A program made the translations under genes and the position numbers. Shown here one piece after another: positions 50,441 through 60,236 of a stretch of 64,000 nt of DNA. This DNA is from Bacillus sp. V3B (GTDB lineage: Bacteria > Bacillota > Bacilli > Bacillales > Cytobacillaceae). Each line of letters begins with the position of its first letter. Position 1 is the stretch's first letter. A model generated the notes under the pieces. It was not told where the DNA came from, ran no database searches, and worked only from the letters and a program-made list of their open reading frames with translations. The stretch spans positions 186,001 to 250,000 of the forward strand of contig NZ_JAETXM010000004.1 in the NCBI RefSeq assembly GCF_024494465.1, written 5' to 3'.

Positions 50441-52228
50441 ATGATTACATACCATTCGAGAACCGATGTACCGATTGAGGAAACATGGAATTTAACTGAT
50501 GTCTATAGTGATCAGAGTAAATGGGAAGAAGATTATCAACGTATTGAAGAAATGGCAGTGAAACTTAAAACGTATGATGGTGAAATTTTTGATGGTTACT
50601 CTCTCTACCAATATCTGAAACAAAGTGAAGAGTTATCTTTTTTGTTCAATAAAGTGTATGCTTTTGCAATGTTAAAGGTGGATGAAGATACAAGAGAAAC
50701 AACCTCACAATCACTTTTAGACCAAGCGAAGCAACTTAGTGTGAAAGTGAGTTCTGCAACCTCTTTTTTCATGCCTTTTTTATTAAGTTTAGAGGAAGAA
50801 ACATTAAAAGGTTACATATCTGAAGAAAAAGGGTTAGATTATTTTGCAGAGGACTTAATGGAGTCTTTCCGTTACAAACCACATGTATTAAGCAGGGAAC
50901 AAGAAGAAGTTCTTTCTCAATTAGGTCAGGCATTATCTGTTCCAAGTCAAACATTCGGCATGATGAATAATACTGATATTAAATTTGGAGATGTAACGGG
51001 TGAAAATGGTGAAAAAGTAGAGTTAACAAGAGGAATGTATGCGAAATTAATCGAAGATGAAGATCGTGAAAAAAGAAAGGAAGCTTATAAAGCGTATTAT
51101 CAACCATATTTGCAATTAAAGAATTCGATTGCGTCCACACTTTCCGCTGCTATTAAAAATAATGTGACACTATCCGAAATACGTCATTATCCTTCTGCAC
51201 TTGAAAAAGCATTATTTGGTGATAGAGTACCGAAAGAAGTATATGAAAATCTCATCACGACTACGAAAAATAATCTTGTATCCCTTCATAGATACACGAA
51301 GATTCGGAAAGAGAAGTTGAAGTTGGATGAACTTCGCCAATATGATATGAGCGTTCCGCTCGTTAGTGGAGTTAAACCAGTGATTTCTTATGAAGAAGCA
51401 TATGAAACGATGTTAAAAGCATTATCACCACTTGGAGAAGAATATGTAAGCATTTTAAAAGAGTTTAAGAATGCTCGTTATATTGATGTTAGGGAAACAC
51501 CTGGCAAGAGGTCGGGTGCATACAATCTTGGTGTGTATGGTGTTCATCCGTATATTCTTTTAAATCATCAGGATGATTTGGACAGTTTATTTACATTGGT
51601 TCATGAATGTGGACATGGGGTTCATAGTAAGCTAAGTTCGCAGCACCAACCGCAAATTACCGCACGTTATAGTATATTTGTTGCTGAAGTAGCTTCTACT
51701 GTTAATGAAGTATTATTAATTAATTATTTACTGAATCACGAGAAAGACATTGAGATGCGGAAACATTTACTGAACCATTTCATTGATCAATATAAAGGAA
51801 CCTTCTTTACTCAAGTGATGTTTGCTGAGTTTGAGAAAAAGACCCATGAAATGGCGGAAAACGGTCAGTCATTAAATGTTGAAGTATTTAATCAAACGTA
51901 TGAGAACTTGTTCAGAGAATACAACGGAGATGAAGTCGTGTTTGATGAAGAAGTGAAATATGGCTGGTCAAGAATTCCTCACTTTTATCGACCTTTCTAC
52001 GTTTATAAATATGCGACTGGATACGCATCAGCTATTCATTTAGCAACAAAAATTCTAGAAGGAGATCAAGAAACTTTGAAATCCTATTTAGAGTTTTTAA
52101 AGAGTGGTAGCGCAGATTATCCACTTGAATTGTTAAAAAAGACAGGTGTAGATTTGACAACACCAGTTCCGATTGAAAATGCCTTAAATCGCTTTGCAAA
52201 TCTAGTCGAGGAGTTTGCGAAACTTTAA
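50441..52228 (+). CDS. pepF: Oligoendopeptidase F
   Basis: The 595-residue protein has ribosome binding site AAAGGAGGAC. It is an M3-family zinc metallopeptidase with TLVHECGHGVHSKLSS (HExxH, with a downstream Glu in VAEVASTVNEVLL). The N-terminal oligopeptidase F domain has FLLSLEEETLKGYISEEKGLDYFAEDL. It cleaves short peptides in the cytoplasm. Length matches PepF. Single gene with terminator. Confidence 0.95.
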   Translation: MITYHSRTDVPIEETWNLTDVYSDQSKWEEDYQRIEEMAVKLKTYDGEIFDGYSLYQYLKQSEELSFLFNKVYAFAMLKVDEDTRETTSQSLLDQAKQLSVKVSSATSFFMPFLLSLEEETLKGYISEEKGLDYFAEDLMESFRYKPHVLSREQEEVLSQLGQALSVPSQTFGMMNNTDIKFGDVTGENGEKVELTRGMYAKLIEDEDREKRKEAYKAYYQPYLQLKNSIASTLSAAIKNNVTLSEIRHYPSALEKALFGDRVPKEVYENLITTTKNNLVSLHRYTKIRKEKLKLDELRQYDMSVPLVSGVKPVISYEEAYETMLKALSPLGEEYVSILKEFKNARYIDVRETPGKRSGAYNLGVYGVHPYILLNHQDDLDSLFTLVHECGHGVHSKLSSQHQPQITARYSIFVAEVASTVNEVLLINYLLNHEKDIEMRKHLLNHFIDQYKGTFFTQVMFAEFEKKTHEMAENGQSLNVEVFNQTYENLFREYNGDEVVFDEEVKYGWSRIPHFYRPFYVYKYATGYASAIHLATKILEGDQETLKSYLEFLKSGSADYPLELLKKTGVDLTTPVPIENALNRFANLVEEFAKL

Positions 52229-52257
52229 TTTTTTATGGGAAGTCAATATTCAATCAA

Positions 52258-52287
52258 CAAGACGGCATTAAAGTGCCGTCTTGTTTC
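52258..52287 (+). terminator. Terminator of pepF
   Basis: 10-bp stem caagacggca/tgccgtcttg with a 6-base loop, then TTTCATTTT. Confidence 0.88.
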
Positions 52288-52324
52288 ATTTTATTGAAGA
52301 AAAAACGATGATGACTTCTAAAAA

Positions 52325-52415
52325 ATACAAATAACATCATGTGCTAAATACACATTATAAATACATAAGCATCTCGCCCCATAAATAGAAAGTAACCTCT
52401 TAATTTCACTCGAAA
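52325..52415 (+). repeat. Ter-like replication terminus element, copy B
   Basis: Shared 18-mer TGTGCTAAATACACATTA at 52340-52357. TCGCCCCATAAAT begins 34 bases after its start (52374) and CTCGA lies at 52409, with the same spacing as the other two copies. It sits just after the pepF terminator. Same orientation as copies A and C. Confidence 0.65.
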
Positions 52416-52559
52416 TCAGCTGTAAAAAGAATGACCTCGTTCCAGTAAAAGAACAGGAATTAACCTTGAAATAATTAAACCTATCCTATTAAAAGACTTT
52501 ATATTCTTTGTCTTATATCAGTCCATGTTATTCTATTTATATAAGAAGGGATGATGGAA

Positions 52560-52844
52560 TTGGTAAAAGAAATTGTTTTAAACGATACAGTGATTAAAGT
52601 GAAGCGATATAAGGAAGAAAAAATAAGGGGTTTACATAACATCTCTATTCATTTCGATGTTACAAGTGACGAATATCATGACGTCACTACGATGCTTTAT
52701 AAAGGAACATTTGATGTGAAGGTTCCTGAGAGAGACTTAATGTTTAAAGGAAAGATTCAAGAATATTCTACCTCTATTACAAATCTATATGAAAAAGGTC
52801 GAGTCGGGGATTTTACATTAAGCTTACTTGAAGTAAAAAATTAA
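52560..52844 (+). CDS. ykvR: DUF3219/YkvR-like protein
   Basis: Start at TTG 52560 fits AAGAAGGG about 10 bases upstream and aligns with YkvR N-termini; ATG 52551/52554 lie on top of the ribosome binding site. The 94-residue protein shows LNDTVIKVKRY, ISIHFDVTSDEYHDVTTMLYKGTFDVKVPERDLMFKG and STSITNLYEKG, as in YkvR. Function unknown. 18 bases before the luciferase-like oxidoreductase gene, so probably co-transcribed. Confidence 0.82.
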   Translation: MVKEIVLNDTVIKVKRYKEEKIRGLHNISIHFDVTSDEYHDVTTMLYKGTFDVKVPERDLMFKGKIQEYSTSITNLYEKGRVGDFTLSLLEVKN

Positions 52845-52862
52845 GAAAGGAGGTCTGGCGGG

Positions 52863-53861
52863 ATGAAGTTAAGTATATTAGATCAATCACCTATTTCTTC
52901 AAATCAAACGGCTCAAGAGGCACTAAATGAATCAATAAAGTTAGCTCAAGTAGGAGAAATGTTAGGCTATACTCGATATTGGATTGCAGAACATCATCAT
53001 TTGCCAGGGCTTGCATGTTCTGCACCCGAAGTCATGTTAAGTTATATTGGTGCGAAAACGAATAAAATCCGTATTGGTTCAGGAGCTGTTTTGTTACCTC
53101 ATTATAAACCTTACAAAGTAGCAGAAGTATACAATATGTTAGCGACATTATTCTCAAACCGTATCGATATTGGTATTGGTAGAGCTCCAGGTGGATCTGC
53201 AGAAGCAACAAATGCTTTATCTGATCACTTTTTACAAAATGTATGGAATATGCCAAATTCAGTAAAAGATCTATTACATTTTTTAGACAATGATTTTCCT
53301 GATGAACATGAGTTTGCGAACTTGTCTGCTTTTCCCATACCAAATATAGCACCGATTCCTTGGCTTCTTGGTACAAGTAAAAAAAGTGCACAACTTGCAG
53401 CGGAAAATGGCCTTGCCTATACATTTGGGCAATTTATGAGTGATAGCGATGGAGTAGATATCGTACAACAATACCGAAGTGCATTTAAACCTAGAAAAGA
53501 AGGTCAGTGTTCTCAAGTAATCGTAACCGTATCTGTAATTTGCGCAGAGACATCTGAAAAAGCAGAAGAGCTCGCCTTAAATTGGCTTATTTGGCAATTG
53601 CAAAAAGAAAAAGGGGACAGAAACCAAGGGATTCCTTCCATTGAAGATGCTAAGCTCTATACACTCAATGAGAAAGAAAAAGAAACGTTTGAAAAGGTGA
53701 AACAGAATATAATCATTGGAAATCCTGATGAAGTAAAAAATAAATTAATGAGGGTACAAGCAGATTATCAAGCAGATGAGTTGATGATCGTAACCATCAC
53801 ACATTCACCAAAAGATAAGTTTCACTCATATAAATTAATTGCAGAACAATTGTTTACTTAA
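52863..53861 (+). CDS. yceB: Luciferase-like (LLM) flavin-dependent oxidoreductase, YceB-like
   Basis: The 332-residue protein has ribosome binding site AAGAAAGGAGGTCTGGCGGG. The bacterial-luciferase fold of the MsnO8/YceB group is clear: LSILDQSPISSNQTAQEALNESIKLAQ, YTRYWIAEHHHLPGLACSAPEVM, IRIGSGAVLLPHYKPYKVAEVYNML and IDIGIGRAPGGSAEAT. It is an FMN-dependent oxidoreductase or monooxygenase of unknown substrate. Second gene of a pair with the YkvR-like gene, ended by a strong terminator. Confidence 0.9.
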   Translation: MKLSILDQSPISSNQTAQEALNESIKLAQVGEMLGYTRYWIAEHHHLPGLACSAPEVMLSYIGAKTNKIRIGSGAVLLPHYKPYKVAEVYNMLATLFSNRIDIGIGRAPGGSAEATNALSDHFLQNVWNMPNSVKDLLHFLDNDFPDEHEFANLSAFPIPNIAPIPWLLGTSKKSAQLAAENGLAYTFGQFMSDSDGVDIVQQYRSAFKPRKEGQCSQVIVTVSVICAETSEKAEELALNWLIWQLQKEKGDRNQGIPSIEDAKLYTLNEKEKETFEKVKQNIIIGNPDEVKNKLMRVQADYQADELMIVTITHSPKDKFHSYKLIAEQLFT

Positions 53862-53924
53862 AATCTGATATAAAAAAGATGGGATACTACTTAAAGTAGG
53901 TACCCATCTTTTTTATATCAGATT
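53862..53924. terminator. Strong bidirectional terminator
   Basis: Perfect 22-bp stem (aatctgatataaaaaagatggg and complement) between convergent genes; its left arm begins at the stop codon. Confidence 0.92.
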
Positions 53925-53964
53925 GAACTTGAAATTTTGCAGGGATAAATGGTCGGTATAACGA

Positions 53965-54843
53965 TTACCTAATTATTTCATCATTAATAATGGAATAAAT
54001 GATTTTCTTAATAGGGTTGTCTGTTAACAATTGTTTTCTTGATTGAACATAGACCTTATTTGGTATATCGTCTAGTTCTTCTACATTTTTAACAATGATC
54101 TTATCTTTGTCCACTTCGTCTACTCCTAATAACAGTGTAATACCAATACCCAAACCACTTCCAACTACTTTTTTTAACATTTCATTATTTCCAACTTCAA
54201 CATGTTTTATATTTGGAATTCCAATCAATTGTTTTTCAACCGGTGACAAAAGGGGCGTATTTCGTCGAAACCATATGACGGTTTCATCTTGTAAATCATG
54301 AAGTGTCAGCTTATTCTTTTGCGCTAATCGATGGGTTTTACCGCAAATTAAGACGATTTTATCATCAAATAGAAATTCTGAAACGATATTTGGATTGTGT
54401 GAAACCGCATTTCTTGTAAAAACCACGTCAAGTTCCCCAGATAAGATTTGTTCATTTAATCGAACAGAATTTTCTCCTTCTATAATGGTAATGGATAAGT
54501 TATCAATGGATAGGATAGATCTTATTAGATTTGTGATAAAAGAATAAGAAAACCCAGGAGAAACACCAATTTTTATATTAGGAAACTTAGATGAGTTGGT
54601 TGCTTCTTTTGAATGATTCATATAGGTAAGAATACTGGTAGCATACTCTACAAAGACTTCGCCCTCCGGTGATAACGTAACATTCTTTCCTGCTCTATCA
54701 AATAACTTACAGTTTAGTTCATTCTCTAAGTTTTTAATTCTCGCAGTCACTGTTGGTTGGGTCACATTCAGAAATTCAGCAGCTTTTGAATAATTTTTGT
54801 GTTCAATAATGGCTAGAAATGTTTCCAGTTGACTTGTGTCCAT
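53965..54843 (-). CDS. LysR-family transcriptional regulator
   Basis: The 292-residue protein has the N-terminal HTH LETFLAIIEHKNYSKAAEFLNVTQPTVTARIKNLENELNCKLFDR and effector domain (IKIGVSPGFSYSFITNLIRSIL, GELDVVFTRNAV, VEVGNNEMLKKVVGSGLGIGITLL). Ribosome binding site TAGGAGGAAATCTAT. Transcribed away from the ring-hydroxylating dioxygenase genes across a 640-base gap; it could control them, as LysR regulators do for many aromatic operons, but this is inference. Confidence 0.9.
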   Translation of the reverse strand: MDTSQLETFLAIIEHKNYSKAAEFLNVTQPTVTARIKNLENELNCKLFDRAGKNVTLSPEGEVFVEYATSILTYMNHSKEATNSSKFPNIKIGVSPGFSYSFITNLIRSILSIDNLSITIIEGENSVRLNEQILSGELDVVFTRNAVSHNPNIVSEFLFDDKIVLICGKTHRLAQKNKLTLHDLQDETVIWFRRNTPLLSPVEKQLIGIPNIKHVEVGNNEMLKKVVGSGLGIGITLLLGVDEVDKDKIIVKNVEELDDIPNKVYVQSRKQLLTDNPIKKIIYSIINDEIIR

Positions 54844-55479
54844 ATAGATTTCCTCCTACTATCATAGAAGTAATGATAGATTTTTTTATTCAAAGCTATA
54901 AGTAAGTATACAATAAATAATTTTATAGTTTGCTTAAATGAAAACTTTTTTTGCAGTAATTCTATCAAAAAATAGTATTTTTAATAAAAATAACTTAAAT
55001 GAATAATTTTTGAAGATCTACAAATGAAGACTGTTAAATAGTTTGTAAAATGTTGAAAATTGTCTATGGTTTTCGCCGTTATCAATGTCCAATTTGTAGT
55101 TTTTTCACTTAAAAAGGGATTTTATGTTAACAATATATGCATATTATAAATAAAATATTGGATAATGTCGAAAAATAGAAGATTTTTTCAATTGGATTTT
55201 TCTGAAATTTAGACTTATAATTTGAGTATAGTCAATTGAAAGAAAATTTCACTTTTTCTTTTTAACTGCAAACTACATATTTAAATTTTGGTACAATAAC
55301 TTTATTGCTGAGTATGGAAAATCTATGATACTCTCTAATAGAGTTAAGTTCCGAATGCATGATTTAAAAAAATGTAGCTTGCGCACAAATCGATTTCATT
55401 CATCTAGTTAATAATAACTCAAAGTGGCACCAGTGAAAAGACTCATTAATTGTTGGATTGCAATTGTAAGCGTGTACAA
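54844..55479. other. Gene-poor AT-rich region before the dioxygenase locus
   Basis: About 636 bases with no intact gene. The downstream end abuts the SDR remnant. Parts may be decayed gene sequence; no clear promoter was identified. Confidence 0.5.
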
Positions 55480-55593
55480 GTGGCGGAATTATTTTTAAAT
55501 CATAAAGATGCTGTAGTGTCTTTAGCTTCTGACAAAGCAACATTTATTACTGAACAAGTGATTAGTGTGAATGGCGGAAGTGCAATGCAATGA
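55480..55593 (+). pseudogene. C-terminal remnant of a short-chain dehydrogenase/reductase
   Basis: One frame reads VAELFLNHKDAVVSLASD, then KATFITEQVISVNGGSAMQ and stop. This is the standard SDR C-terminus (LASD-xATFITGQ-x-xSVNGG). There is no start and the upstream 600 bases hold no Rossmann part, so about 200 residues are missing. Its stop overlaps an ATG (ATGA) of the extended dioxygenase frame. SDRs next to ring-hydroxylating dioxygenases usually oxidise the cis-diol product, so this was probably the diol dehydrogenase. Confidence 0.7.
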
Positions 55594-55655
55594 AAAATAA
55601 TCTTGAACTTCGAGATTATTTATATATCAATTTAAAAATTCTAGGAGGGACATCA

Positions 55656-56957
55656 ATGGGGAAATATATTAAAGAAGACCAAGAGAAATTATCATTTAAG
55701 GTCAATCGTAAAGCTTTTATTGATCAAGACATTTTAGAAACAGAAAGAGACGCTATTTTTAGTAAATGTTGGCTGTATATCGGGCATGAATCCGAATTAA
55801 ACAATAAAGGTGATTTCCACAGAAGAAAAGTTGGTGGACGTAACTTAATCTTTACTCGCAGCCAAGATGGCGAAATCAGAGCTTTCTATAACAGCTGTCC
55901 ACACCGTGGAGCATTAATTACTCGTGAAAAATGTGGAAACTCAAAAGTATTCCGTTGTTTCTATCATGCATGGAGCTTTAACAACCAAGGTGAATTAGTT
56001 GGAATGCCGGATAAAGCTGGTTTCCCGAATGATCATAACTGTGATGGCGATAAAAACCTTGCAGGAGTACAGCGTCTTGAAAGCTACCGTGGTTTCTTCT
56101 TTGTTAATTTCGATGATGAGGCTGTTTCTTTAGCTGATTACTTAGGGAATGCAAAAGAATATCTTGATTTAGTTGCAGACCAAGCTTGCGCAGCAGAAGA
56201 TCCAGAATTAGGCATGGAAGTTTTAACAGATCCACAAGAATACAGTGTGCGCGCAAACTGGAAACTTTTAGGTGAAAATAGTGTTGACTTATATCATGGA
56301 GTACCAACACACAAAACTTATTTTGATATTGTTGCTACTCGTGGTGGAACAATGGAAAAAGATAGTCTTGTAGGTGAAGGGAAAGATTTAGGTAATGGTC
56401 ATGCTGTTATGGAATACTACTCTGCTTGGCCTAGACCAGTAGGAAAATGGATCGAAGGTTACGGAGAAGAAGCTAAAGGAATCATTGAAAAGAATATTGA
56501 AAGATTAGAAGAAAGATTTGGTAAGGAAAGAGCACACAGAATCGCTAAAAAGAATCGTAATATCTGGATCTTCCCTAACTTAATCATTAACGATATTATG
56601 GCGATTACAATCAGAACATTCTATCCAGTTGAACCAGGTTATATCGAAGTTACTGGTTATGCTTTAGCAGCAAAAGCGGAAACTGATACTTTTAGAGAAG
56701 TAAGAAATGATAGCTTCTTAGAATTCTTAGGACCATCTGGTTTCGCAACTCCAGATGACAATGAAGCTCTTGAACTATGTCAAGAAGGTTTCTTAAATAA
56801 CAAAGAAGCTGGATGGAATGATATTTCTAAAGGGATGAACAGAGAAGTACCTCAAGCGACTGATGAAGCGCAAATGCGTGCATTCTGGCGTCAGTGGAAT
56901 AAACTCATTACAAATGAAGAAGCTCAAAAAGAAAATGCTGGGAGGGTTACAGTGTGA
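55656..56957 (+). CDS. Aromatic ring-hydroxylating dioxygenase, alpha subunit (Rieske)
   Basis: Start at ATG 55656 behind TCTAGGAGGGACATCA; a longer frame from 55590 lacks a site of equal quality. The 433-residue protein has Rieske ligands CPHRG and CFYHAW and mononuclear-iron ligands ENSVDLYHGVPTH. It adds O2 to an aromatic ring to form a cis-dihydrodiol or hydroxylated product. It belongs with the benzoate/p-cumate-like alpha subunits, but the substrate cannot be told. Its GTGA junction with the beta gene shows coupling. No ferredoxin or reductase gene is adjacent. Confidence 0.92.
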   Translation: MGKYIKEDQEKLSFKVNRKAFIDQDILETERDAIFSKCWLYIGHESELNNKGDFHRRKVGGRNLIFTRSQDGEIRAFYNSCPHRGALITREKCGNSKVFRCFYHAWSFNNQGELVGMPDKAGFPNDHNCDGDKNLAGVQRLESYRGFFFVNFDDEAVSLADYLGNAKEYLDLVADQACAAEDPELGMEVLTDPQEYSVRANWKLLGENSVDLYHGVPTHKTYFDIVATRGGTMEKDSLVGEGKDLGNGHAVMEYYSAWPRPVGKWIEGYGEEAKGIIEKNIERLEERFGKERAHRIAKKNRNIWIFPNLIINDIMAITIRTFYPVEPGYIEVTGYALAAKAETDTFREVRNDSFLEFLGPSGFATPDDNEALELCQEGFLNNKEAGWNDISKGMNREVPQATDEAQMRAFWRQWNKLITNEEAQKENAGRVTV

Positions 56958-57433
56958 ACATAACACGTCAAGAAGTTGAAGAGTTTTTATACCAAGAGGC
57001 AGAATTACTTGATACATGGAAAATGCAAGAATGGGCAGATTTATTTTCAACAGATGGAACTTATGTGATTCCTCCAATCGGAAGTCCTGATGCAGATTTT
57101 AAAAAGTCATTGTTTTTAGTTCATGATGATCGTGCACGTTTAGAACAAAGAGCTTTACGTTTATTGAAAAAAGAAGCACATGTTGAATTTCCACATTCAG
57201 CTACTGTTCATAATGTGAGTAATGTAAGAATCGTTAATAATGAAGACGATGTTGTAGCTGTAAGATGTAATTTCACAGCTTATCGTGCAAAACGTGATTT
57301 CCTTGATACTTACGTAGGTGTCAACGAATATGAATTCGTGAAAGAAAACGGCGAATTAAAAATTAAGTCTAAGAAAGTTATTCTTAAATTGGAAGCTTTA
57401 CGTCCACAAGGAAAAGTAAGTATCCTTTTATAA
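56954..57433 (+). CDS. Aromatic ring-hydroxylating dioxygenase, beta subunit
   Basis: The 159-residue protein starts at GTG inside the alpha-subunit stop (GTGA), ribosome binding site GCTGGGAGGG. NTF2-like fold of the beta family: EVEEFLYQEAELLDTWKMQEWADLFSTDGTYVIPP, VHDDRARLEQRALRLLKKEAHVEFPHSATVHNVSNVRI, and YVGVNEYEFVKENGELKIKSKKVILKLEAL. Structural partner of the alpha subunit in an alpha3beta3 oxygenase. Terminator follows, so no electron-transfer genes belong to this unit. Confidence 0.92.
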   Translation: MNITRQEVEEFLYQEAELLDTWKMQEWADLFSTDGTYVIPPIGSPDADFKKSLFLVHDDRARLEQRALRLLKKEAHVEFPHSATVHNVSNVRIVNNEDDVVAVRCNFTAYRAKRDFLDTYVGVNEYEFVKENGELKIKSKKVILKLEALRPQGKVSILL

Positions 57434-57466
57434 AAATAATTTGATTAGGTGAATAACACGCAAAAT

Positions 57467-57515
57467 ATCGAAAAAACGCTTGGGATTCTTAATCCTCCAA
57501 GCGTTTTTTCGATTC
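57467..57515 (+). terminator. Terminator of the dioxygenase operon
   Basis: 17-bp stem atcgaaaaaacgcttgg/ccaagcgttttttcgat. Confidence 0.9.
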
Positions 57516-57776
57516 TAGTAGAAAGATCCATGGTAAAGAAAACCGATACGCATGTGATTACTGTTTGTGACTTTTTTCTGATAAGACTTTTAACCAATTA
57601 ATCAATTCGGTATAATGTATTCTGTGAATAAGTCATGATCTTCAATTATTATCATTTTTCAGCAATAGATAATAGAATCAAACTCCTAATCATTAGGGTG
57701 AAAAAGGGTTGAAGAGAGAGCTTGTTTTGTACAACTATTTTTATATAGATTCAAATTTGAAAGTGAGTGAGACTTT

Positions 57777-58496
57777 ATGGGCCGTAAATGGAACAATATT
57801 AAAGAAAAAAAAGCGTCAAAGGATGCCAATACGAGTCGGATCTATGCGAAATTCGGAGTAGAGATTTATGTAGCAGCAAAGAAAGGTGATCCAAATCCCG
57901 AATCAAATCAGGCTTTAAAATTTGTACTTGAACGTGCAAAAACGTACAATGTACCTAGACATATTATTGACCGTGCGATTGAAAAGGCAAAAGGTAGTTC
58001 AGATGAAAACTATGTTGAACTACGTTATGAAGGCTTCGGACCAAATGGATCAATGGTTATTGTGGATGCACTAACAAATAATGTAAATCGTACTGCATCA
58101 GATGTACGTGCGGCATTTGGTAAAAATGGTGGTAATATGGGAGTAAGCGGGTCTGTAGCCTATATGTTTGATGCAACGGCTGTTATCGGTCTTGAAGGTA
58201 AAAGTGCCGATGAAGTACTTGAAATATTAATGGAAGCAGATGTTGACGTGCGTGACATTCTAGATGAAGATGAAGCAGTTATTGTTTATGCGGAACCAGA
58301 TCAGTTTCATGCTGTACAAGAAGCATTCAAAAATGTTGGGATCACTGAATTCACAGTGGCAGAACTAACGATGCTTGCACAAAATGATGTAACACTTTCA
58401 GAAGATGCGCAAGCGCAATTTGAGAAAATGATTGATGTAATAGAAGAGTTAGAAGATGTTCAGCAAGTATATCATAATGTAGATTTAGGTGAGTAA
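57777..58496 (+). CDS. yeeI: YebC/PmpR-family protein (YeeI-like)
   Basis: The 239-residue protein has start context GAAAGTGAGTGAGACTTT. YebC signature: [99 protein letters not shown]. The MGRKWxNIK start is that of YeeI rather than YrbC. YebC proteins are now linked to helping ribosomes through difficult (proline-rich) stretches and earlier to transcription control. Monocistronic. Confidence 0.93.
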   Translation: MGRKWNNIKEKKASKDANTSRIYAKFGVEIYVAAKKGDPNPESNQALKFVLERAKTYNVPRHIIDRAIEKAKGSSDENYVELRYEGFGPNGSMVIVDALTNNVNRTASDVRAAFGKNGGNMGVSGSVAYMFDATAVIGLEGKSADEVLEILMEADVDVRDILDEDEAVIVYAEPDQFHAVQEAFKNVGITEFTVAELTMLAQNDVTLSEDAQAQFEKMIDVIEELEDVQQVYHNVDLGE

Positions 58497-58545
58497 GAAA
58501 AAAGCAGACTTTTTGTTAAATACAAAAAGTCTGCTTTTTTCTTAT
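58497..58545. terminator. Bidirectional terminator
   Basis: Stem aaaaaagcagactttttg/caaaaagtctgctttttt between convergent genes. Confidence 0.92.
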
Positions 58546-58586
58546 TATGATTACCATTTTCAAATGTCTGTTAAGAGTATATTAAA

Positions 58587-60236
58587 CTAGGAGAATTCTT
58601 TAAAAGAATATTGTTCTCCTAATACTGAATTTGCTATATTGGCAGCATGATCAGCAATTCTTTCAAGGTTGCTAATCATATCAATATAAATTATACCTGC
58701 CTGGGGCGTACATTCTCCTACAGTTAAACGTAAAATATGCTCCTTCCGAAGTTGACGTTCCATTTTATCAATCAAAATTTCGTTTTCAATCACTTTTTTT
58801 GCCAAATCTTTATCATTTTGGTCCAGTGTTGTTATGGCATATTTCACATTTGAAATTGTTAAATGGAATATTTCATGTAAATGAGTTATAGCAGATTCAG
58901 TCATGTTTACCTGCATCAAAATCTGATATTCCGTAAGCTCAATAATATTTTCAAAATGATCTCCAATTCGTTCGATATCCGTTACAGTTTTCATTAACTT
59001 ATTTTGTTCTTCTGATTCATATTCTGAAAGAGAACTAGATGATAGGGCGATAAGATAGTCTGTTATTTTATGATCTAGACTATCTAGTGTATCTTCCATT
59101 TGAGTGGCACGATCAGCATATTTTTGCTGATTTGTTTTGATAAACTCCAGAGATTCTTCAAGTCCTTTTATGCTGAATTTCCCCATATGTACGATTATAT
59201 CTTTTGCTTGTCCAAGTGCAATAGCAGGAGCCTGTTCAATAAAAATAGGATCAAGTTGCAAAGCTTTATACTTCAAGATAGAGTCTTTTCCTGGAATTAG
59301 TCTTGTAACCATGAAAATTAATACATCTATAAAAGGAAGTAGAATAAGAGCACTTGTTACATTAAAGATGATATGTGCAAATGCAATCGTCATTTCAGAA
59401 TTTAAATGCATTATAGATTGAATCCATAGAATAAGATCAACAAATGGTTTTAAGACGATCATAAAAATGACCATGCCGATTACATTTATTAACATATGTG
59501 CTGCTGCCGCTCTCTTTGCAGCAATGGATGTACCTATGGAAACTAAAACGGCTGTAATTGTTGTACCAATATTATCACCCAATAATATTGGTACAGCTGC
59601 TTCTAGACTAATAATATTCGTAGCATAAAGACCTTGCAAAATTCCGATAGTTGCACTTGAACTATGGATAAGGGCAGTCGACACTATACCGATCAATACA
59701 CCTAATAACGGTATTGAACTTAAATTGACAGTTAATGTCTGATAGATTTCAATTGTGCTAATCGGTATGATACCACTGGTCATTAAGTCTAAACCATAGA
59801 AAAGTGACCCAAGACCGAAAATGATTTTCCCAACCTCATACACTGTTTTATTTTTGAAGAAAAAAGCTAAACCCGCACCAACAGCAATAATAAGTAATGC
59901 GTACTCACCTACATCTATTCCAATAATAAAGGATGTTACGATTGTTCCAATGTTTGCCCCCATAATAACTCCAATTGCCTGACGGAGTGTCATAAAACCC
60001 GCACTTACAAGACCGACTGTAATGACAGTAGTAGCTGTACTACTTTGAATAAGACCGGTAACGAAAATACCTGCTAATACCCCTATATAAGGGTTTGTTG
60101 TAAACCGATCAAGAATATCCTTTAATTTATTCCCAGCAAATCTTTGAAGTCCAACCTCCGTTGTTCTAATTCCATATAAGAAGATTCCTAGACCTCCCAA
60201 TAGTTCGAAAATTACCTGTTGAACATTTATTTCCAC
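58587..60236 (-). CDS. Na/Pi cotransporter family protein with PhoU-like domain
   Basis: I prefer GTG 60236 (AGGGG 8 bases upstream, product begins EINVQQVIFELLGG) to TTG 60269, which has no ribosome binding site; 549 residues. The two inverted repeats carry GLIQSSTATTVITVGLVSAG and ALIHSSSATIGILQGLYA, with GVIMGANIGTI and LLGDNIGTTITA. A C-terminal PhoU-like helical domain follows (TVTDIERIGDHFENI, MISNLERIADHAANIANS). It takes up phosphate with Na+. Single gene, convergent with the YebC gene. Confidence 0.92.
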   Translation of the reverse strand: MEINVQQVIFELLGGLGIFLYGIRTTEVGLQRFAGNKLKDILDRFTTNPYIGVLAGIFVTGLIQSSTATTVITVGLVSAGFMTLRQAIGVIMGANIGTIVTSFIIGIDVGEYALLIIAVGAGLAFFFKNKTVYEVGKIIFGLGSLFYGLDLMTSGIIPISTIEIYQTLTVNLSSIPLLGVLIGIVSTALIHSSSATIGILQGLYATNIISLEAAVPILLGDNIGTTITAVLVSIGTSIAAKRAAAAHMLINVIGMVIFMIVLKPFVDLILWIQSIMHLNSEMTIAFAHIIFNVTSALILLPFIDVLIFMVTRLIPGKDSILKYKALQLDPIFIEQAPAIALGQAKDIIVHMGKFSIKGLEESLEFIKTNQQKYADRATQMEDTLDSLDHKITDYLIALSSSSLSEYESEEQNKLMKTVTDIERIGDHFENIIELTEYQILMQVNMTESAITHLHEIFHLTISNVKYAITTLDQNDKDLAKKVIENEILIDKMERQLRKEHILRLTVGECTPQAGIIYIDMISNLERIADHAANIANSVLGEQYSFKEFS

